Origin: Paenibacillus protaetiae
GTDB taxonomy: Bacteria > Bacillota > Bacilli > Paenibacillales > Paenibacillaceae
Direction of reading: 5' to 3'
Assembly: GCF_004135365.1 (NCBI RefSeq)
Contig: NZ_CP035492.1
Span: 1,916,001-1,980,000 of the forward strand
DNA length: 64,000 nucleotides
Shown: piece after piece, positions 55,161-64,000 of the stretch
Numbering within the stretch: position 1 is the first letter of the stretch
How the letters are laid out: the number at the start of each line of letters is the position of its first letter
Program-made: the position numbers and the translations under genes
The notes under the pieces: model-generated
Told to the model about the DNA's origin: nothing
Database searches by the model: none
The model's input: the letters and a program-made list of their open reading frames with translations, nothing else

Positions 55161-55682
55161 CTAACCGATCCAAAACCGTTCGATCACGTTGCCGTCTTCT
55201 TCAATAAAACTGGCATCTTGGATGCCGCCGTTTTTCAATATCGTTTTTTTGGACGCGGCATTGCGCTGATCGCATACCACAAGCACTTTACCGATCCCAA
55301 GCTGCTTTGCTTGTTCCAGGGCTAACGCCAGAAGCTTAGTGGCATACCCTTTCCTTCTTTCGGAAGCGCGGATGCCGTAGCCGATATGGCCGCCGGTATT
55401 GTACAGCTTCTCCGAAAGCTTATGCCTGATGTTTACGGCGCCAACGACTTTATTGCTGTCTGTAATCAGCCAATAAGTCGAATCCGGCACCCATCCTTCG
55501 GGCAGATTCTCGCCTCGTTCCTGATTGAACAGAGACTGCAGCATCATTGGAAAATCCGAAGGGTCCTTGCTTATGACCCAAGGAACCATCTCTTCACCGC
55601 TCTCTTTCCATTCCTCGTAAAAAGCCAAATATTCATCTCTAAGCTCTGCTGTTGGTTTTACAAGCCGAACTTGCTCGGTCAT
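55161..55682 (-). CDS. GNAT-family N-acetyltransferase
   Basis: A 173-residue acetyltransferase. The acetyl-CoA loop lies in RASERRKGYATKLLALALEQA (R-x-x-G-x-A form, about residues 105-125), followed by VVCDQRNAASKKTILKNGG. The N terminus (VRLVKPTAELRDEYLAFYEEW) is common to a Bacillus/Paenibacillus group of unknown substrate. Confidence 0.9.
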   Translation of the reverse strand: MTEQVRLVKPTAELRDEYLAFYEEWKESGEEMVPWVISKDPSDFPMMLQSLFNQERGENLPEGWVPDSTYWLITDSNKVVGAVNIRHKLSEKLYNTGGHIGYGIRASERRKGYATKLLALALEQAKQLGIGKVLVVCDQRNAASKKTILKNGGIQDASFIEEDGNVIERFWIG

Positions 55683-55815
55683 CGTCGTCCCTTCCTTTCC
55701 CTCTGAATCCCCGGTTATCTTCTAACCAAACCGATTGTAATCATCCGTTAAATAGAGACGATCGTTTGATAGGAACGGGCCAGTCCTATTATTATACTGA
55801 AAACCGAGAATTAAA

Positions 55816-56115
55816 GTGAATCTGGACAGCAAGGAATTCATTGATGCCGCGTTTGCCGAACTGCCGGGCCGAATCGACTGTATTTTTGCGTGTGCGGGTA
55901 TTGCTGGCACCTTGTACGGAGGCGGCCGTTTTACACCTGAAGATGTTGTCACGATTAACTTTATCGGCAACCGTTACTTGATCGTGTCGTTTGTTCCCCG
56001 TATGCCGGAAGGCAGTTCGATTGCTACTGTTGCGTCGCTGGCCGGCATGGGATGGATGACGAAGCTGGACATACTGGAGCCGCTGATCCATACCGCATCT
56101 GAACACGTACATTAG
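55816..56115 (+). pseudogene. Short-chain dehydrogenase remnant
   Basis: About 99 codons match the central part of a 3-alpha-hydroxysteroid-dehydrogenase-like SDR: IDCIFACAGIAGTLYGGG, TPEDVVTINFIGNRYLI, and the Ser region SIATVASLAGMGWMTKLD. The N-terminal Rossmann TGxxxGxG part is absent, and the sequence stops before the YxxxK catalytic pair. No ribosome binding site precedes the GTG. A deletion remnant. Confidence 0.75.
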
Positions 56116-56220
56116 CGGACAAGATTTACAGGTTGATTACGCCGTTACATCCAAGCTTTGGTTCCCGCAAAACTAGTTAACCCGCTTCAGGTTGAGCTAT
56201 ATTTAACGTCCGCGATGAAT

Positions 56221-56257
56221 ACGAAAGAGGCTGCCCCGACGGGACAGCCTCTTTCGT
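56221..56257. terminator. Hairpin after the RND pump gene
   Basis: ACGAAAGAGGCTG (56221-56233) pairs with CAGCCTCTTTCGT (56245-56257), with inner CCC/GGG. It is close to the RND stop at 56271 on the minus strand; the U-tract is poor. Confidence 0.65.
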
Positions 56258-56270
56258 ATTGCAGTTCGTT

Positions 56271-59200
56271 TTACACGGCGGAATTCACTTCCGAACCGGC
56301 CTCCCTGCGCTGTATGGCAGACTTGCGGAAAAATAGCAGCTCATAAATACAAGGCACGATCACAAGCGTGAGCAGCGTTGCAACGGCCAAGCCGCCGATG
56401 ACGACGACTGCCAAGCTTTGCGAAACGATGCTGCCGCTTTCGGTAGAGCCGAATACGAGCGGAAGCATTGCACAGATCGTTGCGATCGCGGTCATCAAAA
56501 TCGGGCGCATTCGTGTAGCTGCTGCTTCGATAAGCGATTCGCGGATCGACATGCGCGTTTCATTTTGTCTGACACGGTCAATAAGCACGATTGCGTTCGT
56601 GACGACAACCCCCACAAGCATAACGATGCCAAAGATGGCCGTAAAGTCCGGGGTAATACCCGCGATAATGAGGCCAAGCACCGCCCCGATCGGCACAAAC
56701 AAAAGCGAGGACAAAATCGCGATTGGCGCACGCAGCGTTTTGAATGTGACCACCATAATGAGATAAACAATGCCGATAGACACGAGCATCATCATAAACA
56801 AGCTGGCAAAATCGGCCGACTGGTCGGCTTCCGCTCCGCCAACGTTCAGCTTGACGCCGTCCGGCGGCGTTATTTTTTTCAACGCTTCGTCGATATCATC
56901 ACCCGCAGTAGACAGCTGTTCAGGGTCTACCGTCGCCGTAACGCGGACGTAGCTTTTGCCGTCTTTATGGTAGAACTGGGTCGGCAGCTCTTCTTTATCC
57001 CATTGTGCAAGGCTGGACACGACTTGTGGGCCGTTGTCCGTCATCACCGTAAGCTTATTCAGATCATCCTCGGATGCCGGCTTCAGCGTCGGCTCCAGAT
57101 TGACGGACAACAGCTGTCCGCCGGCATTGATCGTGCCGATCGGAACCTCGTTGAGCAGGCTTTGCAGCTGCGACGAAATGTCCCCCGCTTTAGCAGCCGA
57201 TGCATCAACCTTCAGCGTATACACCGTTTTTTTCTCATCCTGGTTGCTTTCGACCTTAAGCACGTTTTTGATTGGCTTGATCGCTGCAATCACTTCTTCA
57301 GATGTTTTAGAGATTTGATTCAAATCATTGCCCGTTACATCAATAAATACTTGCGTGCCGCCTCCACCGCCAAGCAAGCTGCTTGTTCCAGCAGTCAGAT
57401 CGGCACCGGGATAGTTTGGCCGTTCGGCTTGAATGGCGTCGATAACATGTTGTGCATTTTCGCCTTTTTTGATCTGCATCATGTACGTTACAAGAGTCGG
57501 CGATTGGACTGAGCCGTAACGCGCCGAATCGGAGCTGTTGCCCATCGACATGTTGACCCACTCCTGCTCCTTGCGGTTCATCAGGAACGCCTCGAGTTTT
57601 TTGCCGTTATCCAGCACCTGGTCAAGCGGCGTATCCGGTTTGTACGAAAGCGATACGTTCACCATCGAAGCGCTGGATTGGTCCAGCGCGCCTTTAGGCA
57701 TCGCAATATAAGTTCCGACCGAACCGGCCAGCAGCACAAACGCAATCAGAATCGGCACCCATTTGAACCGCAGGTTCCAGTTCAGGAACGCCATAAACCG
57801 TTTGCTCGGCAGATGTTCTTTAATGGATGCTTTTTTCAGCACGCCCGCGCTAAGCAGCGGAACAACCGTAAGCGCGACAATCAAAGAAGAAAGCAGCGAA
57901 TACGTCACAGTGAGCGCAAACGGCAGCAGGAAATCTTGCAAGCTTCCGCGAAGCAGCCCCATCGGCAGGAACACCGCAACCGTCGTCAGCGTGGACGCCG
58001 TTATCGCCCGGGATACTTCACGCGTCGCATCGACAACTACATCAATAGAGAATTTCTCCTTTTGCAAACGTCGGAAAATGTTCTCGATGACGACAATGCT
58101 GTCATCAACCAAGCGGCCAACCGCAACCGCTACGCCGCCAAGCGTCAATATATTAAGCGTAATGCCGGACATATCCAGCAAATAAAGCGTCATGCCAAGC
58201 GACAGCGGAATGGACACGATGGTAACAAGCGTCGCACGGATGTTGCGCATGAAGAGCAGAATAACGATCGTAGCGAACAGCGCGCCCATAAGCACTTCCC
58301 GCATCATGCTGTTAACGGAATGGACCACCTGCTCGGATGTGCTGAGCATGACGCGAAGGTTAATTTCCGGATGTTCAGCGTTTAATTCCTTGATAGCCTT
58401 ATCGACGCCGTCACCCACTTTAACCGCATTGGCGCTTGCGCTTTTGGATACAACCAGCATAAGGGCATCTTTGCCGTCGATGCGGTTGACGCTCTCTTTG
58501 TCATCCGCAAGCGCCACTTCGGCGATGTCGCTCAGCGCGACGCCGGGGGCTGCCGGGAGAGCTTTCAACGCATCAATGCCGGATAAGCTGCCCGATACAT
58601 TCAAGTTAACGATCTGGCCGCCGATCGTGCTTTGTCCAACCGAAGCCGATGCCTGACGGCCTTGGAGCACGCCGTACAGCGCCTGAAGCGGAACGCCTTT
58701 GGCAGCAAGCTTGTCGGGGTCCGGCGTAATCGTAATTTTGGGCTGCGTCTTGCCGGACAGCTGCACTTCGCCTGCTCCGTCGATATCGCGGAACCGGTCG
58801 CTTACGGTTTGCTCCAGCTGCTCTTTCTGCGCTTCCGTAACCCCATCGTTAAACGTGAGCGTCACGAACGATATCGGAATCATCGACGTGTTAAACTGTA
58901 CAACATAAGGCGGAGATACGTGCTCCGGCAGCTGTACGGCATTCACCGCACGCTCTACCTCCTGCTTCGCTTCCTTCATATCTGTTCCAGACTCAAAATC
59001 CAAGTTCACTTGCGCGTACCCGTCACCGGATGACGAGAATACATTGCTTTTCCCTTTAATGCCCGCAAGCGCCTGTTCAAGCGGATTCGTAACGGATTGC
59101 TCCATCGAAGCCGCATCGTAACCCGGACCGATAACCGAAACTGTCACCTGCGGGTTATCCGCTTCCGGCAGAAATTCCATCGGCAGCTTGAAATAGCTGA

Positions 59201-59282
59201 ATATCCCCAGCCCAAGCACCATGACGATCAGGATACTGACCGCCGATTTGTTACGGAACGAACCTAAAATGAGTGACCTCAT
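56271..59282 (-). CDS. RND-family efflux transporter (SwrC/AcrB-like)
   Basis: A hydrophobe/amphiphile efflux pump of about 1,003 residues. One N-terminal helix (MRSLILGSFRNKSAVSILIVMVLGLGIF) is followed by a porter domain, helices 2-6 with GGVAVAVGRLVDDSIVVIENIFRRLQKEK (proton-relay Asp pair region), a second porter domain and a second helix bundle, as in SwrC/YerP. There is no membrane-fusion or outer-membrane partner gene, as expected for a Gram-positive. Starts at 59282, 59294 and 59306 are all possible; MRSLILG fits the family best. Confidence 0.93.
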   Translation of the reverse strand: MRSLILGSFRNKSAVSILIVMVLGLGIFSYFKLPMEFLPEADNPQVTVSVIGPGYDAASMEQSVTNPLEQALAGIKGKSNVFSSSGDGYAQVNLDFESGTDMKEAKQEVERAVNAVQLPEHVSPPYVVQFNTSMIPISFVTLTFNDGVTEAQKEQLEQTVSDRFRDIDGAGEVQLSGKTQPKITITPDPDKLAAKGVPLQALYGVLQGRQASASVGQSTIGGQIVNLNVSGSLSGIDALKALPAAPGVALSDIAEVALADDKESVNRIDGKDALMLVVSKSASANAVKVGDGVDKAIKELNAEHPEINLRVMLSTSEQVVHSVNSMMREVLMGALFATIVILLFMRNIRATLVTIVSIPLSLGMTLYLLDMSGITLNILTLGGVAVAVGRLVDDSIVVIENIFRRLQKEKFSIDVVVDATREVSRAITASTLTTVAVFLPMGLLRGSLQDFLLPFALTVTYSLLSSLIVALTVVPLLSAGVLKKASIKEHLPSKRFMAFLNWNLRFKWVPILIAFVLLAGSVGTYIAMPKGALDQSSASMVNVSLSYKPDTPLDQVLDNGKKLEAFLMNRKEQEWVNMSMGNSSDSARYGSVQSPTLVTYMMQIKKGENAQHVIDAIQAERPNYPGADLTAGTSSLLGGGGGTQVFIDVTGNDLNQISKTSEEVIAAIKPIKNVLKVESNQDEKKTVYTLKVDASAAKAGDISSQLQSLLNEVPIGTINAGGQLLSVNLEPTLKPASEDDLNKLTVMTDNGPQVVSSLAQWDKEELPTQFYHKDGKSYVRVTATVDPEQLSTAGDDIDEALKKITPPDGVKLNVGGAEADQSADFASLFMMMLVSIGIVYLIMVVTFKTLRAPIAILSSLLFVPIGAVLGLIIAGITPDFTAIFGIVMLVGVVVTNAIVLIDRVRQNETRMSIRESLIEAAATRMRPILMTAIATICAMLPLVFGSTESGSIVSQSLAVVVIGGLAVATLLTLVIVPCIYELLFFRKSAIQRREAGSEVNSAV

Positions 59283-59643
59283 TGGTAAAACCATTCCCCT
59301 TCCCATCCATGATTTTCTAATGTCTTTTTCACTTCTACAAGCATAACGGCCGGACAGGTTTTATAAAAACGGCTTTAGACCGGATTTGTTCCTAGACTCA
59401 AGTCTAAGTCGGATTACGGCTTTAGGACGTTGTCTGCGTGATCGATCGGATGCTGTGTTCTGTTGCAATGCCACTTTTACCTTTGTTGGTATAAAAATAA
59501 AAAGAGCAACCTTGGTCATGGCTGCTCTTGTTGCAATCGTTATAAGGTTTGAATTCTTCTCCCTGTCGCGCTGCCTGCATCTGCAGATTGTATAGTCTCA
59601 AAATTTATAGCGAGCAAGAAGTCTCCGAATATTAGCAGGCACG
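59283..59643. other. Intergenic region between the RND pump gene and the tRNA cluster
   Basis: No gene supported. A 69-codon open frame at 59386-59595 on the plus strand lacks a ribosome site and recognisable motifs. Promoter elements for the RND gene could lie at 59290-59400 but none is convincing. Confidence 0.5.
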
Positions 59644-59680
59644 AAAAAATCCTTTTACCCATCGGATAAAAGGATTTTTT
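59644..59680 (-). terminator. Terminator of the tRNA cluster
   Basis: Near-perfect stem AAAAAATCCTTTTA / TAAAAGGATTTTTT on either side of CCCATCGGA, directly after the last tRNA (Pro) on the minus strand. Confidence 0.85.
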
Positions 59681-59687
59681 CGACGTA

Positions 59688-59761
59688 TCGGGATGACACG
59701 ATTCGAACATGCGACCCCCTGGTCCCAAACCAGGTGCTCTACCAAGCTGAGCTACATCCCG
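59688..59761 (-). tRNA. tRNA-Pro(TGG)
   Basis: Cloverleaf with acceptor CGGGATG/CATCCCG, anticodon loop TTTGGGA (TGG) and T-loop TTCGAAT. CCA is not encoded (ATAC follows). It is the last tRNA of the cluster. Confidence 0.95.
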
Positions 59762-59774
59762 TTATGAAGTTAGA

Positions 59775-59851
59775 TGGCGTGCCCTAAGAGATTCGAACTC
59801 CTGGCCTTTTGATTCGTAGTCAAACGCTCTATCCAGCTGAGCTAAGGGCAC
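59775..59851 (-). tRNA. tRNA-Arg(ACG)
   Basis: Acceptor GTGCCCT/AGGGCAC, anticodon loop CTACGAA (ACG, read as inosine), CCA encoded. Confidence 0.95.
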
Positions 59852-59860
59852 AGATTATAA

Positions 59861-59935
59861 TGGAGCGGACGACGAGATTCGAACTCGCGACCCTCGCCTT
59901 GGCAAGGCGATGCTCTACCACTGAGCCACGTCCGC
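59861..59935 (-). tRNA. tRNA-Gly(GCC)
   Basis: Acceptor GCGGACG/CGTCCGC, anticodon loop TTGCCAA (GCC), CCA encoded. Confidence 0.95.
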
Positions 59936-59938
59936 AAA

Positions 59939-60013
59939 TGGCTGGGGATCAAGGATTCGAACCTTGGAGTGACGGAGTCAAAGTCCGTTGCCTTACCGCT
60001 TGGCTAATCCCCA
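59939..60013 (-). tRNA. tRNA-Gln(TTG)
   Basis: Acceptor TGGGGAT/ATCCCCA, anticodon loop CTTTGAC (TTG), CCA encoded. Confidence 0.95.
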
Positions 60014-60045
60014 ACATTTTCAATTGAAAAGTTTAAGTTTAAAAA

Positions 60046-60122
60046 TGGGGCGATCGATGGGACTTGAACCCACGAATGCCGGAGCCACAATCCGGTGCGT
60101 TAACCCCTTCGCCACGACCGCC
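60046..60122 (-). tRNA. tRNA-His(GTG)
   Basis: Acceptor GCGGTCG/CGATCGC with the extra 5' G (-1) opposite C73 that marks tRNA-His. Anticodon loop TTGTGGC (GTG), CCA encoded. Confidence 0.95.
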
Positions 60123-60192
60123 ATAATATGTAAGTTATTCCGTAATTCATTAGACCGCTGTTCTATCTTTGAACAACGTTTCTAAGTAAAAC

Positions 60193-60277
60193 TGGTGGAG
60201 GATGATGGATTCGAACCACCGAACTCAGAGAGAGCAGATTTACAGTCTGCCGTGTTTAGCCACTTCACTAATCCTCC
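60193..60277 (-). tRNA. tRNA-Tyr(GTA)
   Basis: Class II tRNA with a long variable arm. Acceptor GGAGGAT/ATCCTCC, anticodon loop CTGTAAA (GTA), CCA encoded. Confidence 0.95.
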
Positions 60278-60280
60278 ACG

Positions 60281-60356
<76 letters not shown>

Positions 60357-60373
60357 ATATTCATTTATAAAAG

Positions 60374-60445
60374 TGGTCGGGATGGAAGTAAATCGCCGAC
60401 ACGAGGATTTTCAGTCCTCTGCTCTACTAACTAAGCTGCCGAGCC
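60374..60445 (-). pseudogene. Degenerate tRNA-Phe(GAA)
   Basis: The 5' half and anticodon arm are normal (GGCTCGG; GAGGA CTGAAAA TCCTC). The D-loop GG is changed to AG, and the T-loop reads TTTACTT instead of TTCGAxT. The 3' acceptor strand has lost 4 bases, so CCGA is followed directly by CCA and only four acceptor pairs remain. At 72 bases it is shorter than its functional neighbours. Almost certainly not chargeable. Confidence 0.88.
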
Positions 60446-60458
60446 TTATGTGTTATAA

Positions 60459-60535
60459 TGGCGGAGCTGACGGGATTCGAACCCGCGGTCTCCTGCGTGA
60501 CAGGCAGGCATGTTAGGCCTCTACACCACAGCTCC
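60459..60535 (-). tRNA. tRNA-Asp(GTC)
   Basis: Acceptor GGAGCTG/CAGCTCC, anticodon loop CTGTCAC (GTC), CCA encoded. Confidence 0.95.
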
Positions 60536-60568
60536 ATCCTTATAAGCGCTTCGCATCATCGTTAGAAG

Positions 60569-60647
<79 letters not shown>

Positions 60648-60656
60648 TCAGTTAAA

Positions 60657-60732
60657 TGGTGGAGGGTGAGGGGATCGAACCCCCGACCCTCTGCTTGTAA
60701 GGCAGATGCTCTCCCAGCTGAGCTAACCCTCC
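60657..60732 (-). tRNA. tRNA-Val(TAC)
   Basis: Acceptor GGAGGGT/ACCCTCC, anticodon loop CTTACAA (TAC), CCA encoded. Confidence 0.95.
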
Positions 60733-60812
60733 GCAAATATTTCCAAGGCCCTCAAGTAGTAAACGGAGTAACCTTCGAATTATAACAATTTCTTTCCTTT
60801 TTAAGGTGAAAT

Positions 60813-60887
60813 TGGTGACCCGTAGGGGATTCGAACCCCTGTTACCTCCGTGAAAGGGAGGTGTCTTAACCCCTTGACCAACGGGCC
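60813..60887 (-). tRNA. tRNA-Glu(TTC)
   Basis: Acceptor GGCCCGT/ACGGGTC (one G:U pair), anticodon loop CTTTCAC (TTC), CCA encoded. Confidence 0.95.
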
Positions 60888-60924
60888 TTATCGTTTCGCA
60901 TAGCAAACTTACATAAATTCGCTC

Positions 60925-61015
60925 TGGCAGAGAGGAAGGGATTCGAACCCTCGAGACCCGGTTAGAGCCTACACGATTTCCAATCGTGCTCCTTCGACCA
61001 CTCGGACACCTCTCT
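60925..61015 (-). tRNA. tRNA-Ser(GGA)
   Basis: Class II tRNA with a long variable arm. Acceptor AGAGAGG/CCTCTCT, anticodon loop TTGGAAA (GGA), discriminator G, CCA encoded. Confidence 0.95.
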
Positions 61016-61018
61016 ATA

Positions 61019-61094
61019 TGGCTCCCCGAACAGGACTCGAACCTGTGACAACTCGATTAACAGTCGAGTGCTCTACCAACTGAGCTATCAGGGA
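61019..61094 (-). tRNA. tRNA-Asn(GTT)
   Basis: Acceptor TCCCTGA/TCGGGGA, anticodon loop CTGTTAA (GTT), CCA encoded. Confidence 0.95.
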
Positions 61095-61102
61095 ATAAAA
61101 TT

Positions 61103-61178
61103 TGGTGGAGCCAAGCGGGATCGAACCGCTGACCTCCTGCTTGCAAGGCAGGCGCTCTCCCAGCTGAGCTATGGCCCC
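61103..61178 (-). tRNA. tRNA-Ala(TGC)
   Basis: Acceptor GGGGCCA/TGGCTCC, anticodon loop CTTGCAA (TGC), CCA encoded. Confidence 0.95.
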
Positions 61179-61226
61179 ATGCATTTCCTCACAAAATGAC
61201 ATTTTAACTATCATCTATGAAGAATA

Positions 61227-61303
<77 letters not shown>

Positions 61304-61305
61304 AT

Positions 61306-61328
61306 AAAAAACCCACAGCATTGTGGGT
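61306..61328 (-). terminator. Terminator-like hairpin between 23S rRNA and tRNA-Ile
   Basis: On the minus strand ACCCACA, a 4-base loop, TGTGGGT, then six T, ending only 2 bases before the tRNA-Ile 5' end at 61303. It fits an intrinsic terminator, though it might be a processing stem. Confidence 0.7.
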
Positions 61329-61420
61329 GATTTCATCTATGAAGGTTACACCCTGAAAACTGAGTATGAACAATGTTGCACGCTTTAGCCGTCCCGATGA
61401 TATTCTCGGGGTAATCATTA

Positions 61421-64000
<2,580 letters not shown>

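Noticed and set aside
59386..59595. Small open frame (69 codons) upstream of the tRNA cluster
   Set aside because: No ribosome site, no motif, and biased composition; no support for coding.

Overview
The window looks like a chromosomal segment of a Paenibacillus-type Firmicute. The evidence is the gene content (T-box-controlled leuA, TPP-riboswitch thi operon, VanRSY-like genes, Lpl-type ABC sugar transporter, DrrAB-like exporter, SwrC-like RND pump), strong Shine-Dalgarno sites with frequent TTG and GTG starts, roughly balanced base composition, and an rRNA/tRNA block with mostly encoded CCA ends. No phage, transposase or CRISPR array was seen. Most of it is housekeeping and accessory metabolism.

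Layout. 3-656: 3' part of oxalate decarboxylase. 847-3740: lysR (frameshifted) and leuA behind a leucine T-box leader. 3763-8002: NIF3-like protein, polysaccharide deacetylase, and a vanR-vanS-vanY-like set with no vanHAX. 8273-12055: cysJI sulfite reductase. 12255-15730: small redox, membrane and regulatory genes, including a TetR/DoxX pair with an operator inside its promoter. 16004-19186: GH43 glycosidase, AraC regulator, Gfo/Idh/MocA oxidoreductase. 19328-24919: MerR/SDR pair, lipoprotein, acetyltransferase, GIY-YIG protein, OmpR-type two-component system, membrane protein. 25042-26909: NarL-type two-component system.

27120-32143: thiamin operon tenA-thiF-thiE-thiS-thiG-thiO under a TPP riboswitch, with five 36-bp tandem repeats between thiF and thiE. 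32148-36790: CDF metal exporter, a ThyX with a divergent signature motif, a WYL regulator, and an MFS protein with a very long low-complexity loop. 36873-41741: NAD salvage cluster nrtR-pncA-like-pncB-nadD-nadE, with two near-identical candidate NrtR operators. 42801-51219: carbohydrate ABC transporter with a CcpA cre-like site, divergent from an AraC regulator and a frameshifted GH2 beta-galactosidase. 51347-59282: broken universal stress gene, class I aldolase, ABC exporter, acetyltransferase, SDR remnant, RND pump.

59644-64000: minus-strand 23S rRNA (5' end beyond the window), followed without a 5S gene by a terminator-like hairpin and sixteen tRNA units, one of which (Phe) is clearly degenerate.

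I did not find a convincing entirely new multi-gene system. The most worthwhile leads are the decayed tRNA-Phe and the 23S-to-tRNA junction without 5S, the paired NrtR sites, the thi-operon minisatellite, the variant ThyX motif, and two single-base frameshifts in otherwise intact genes.
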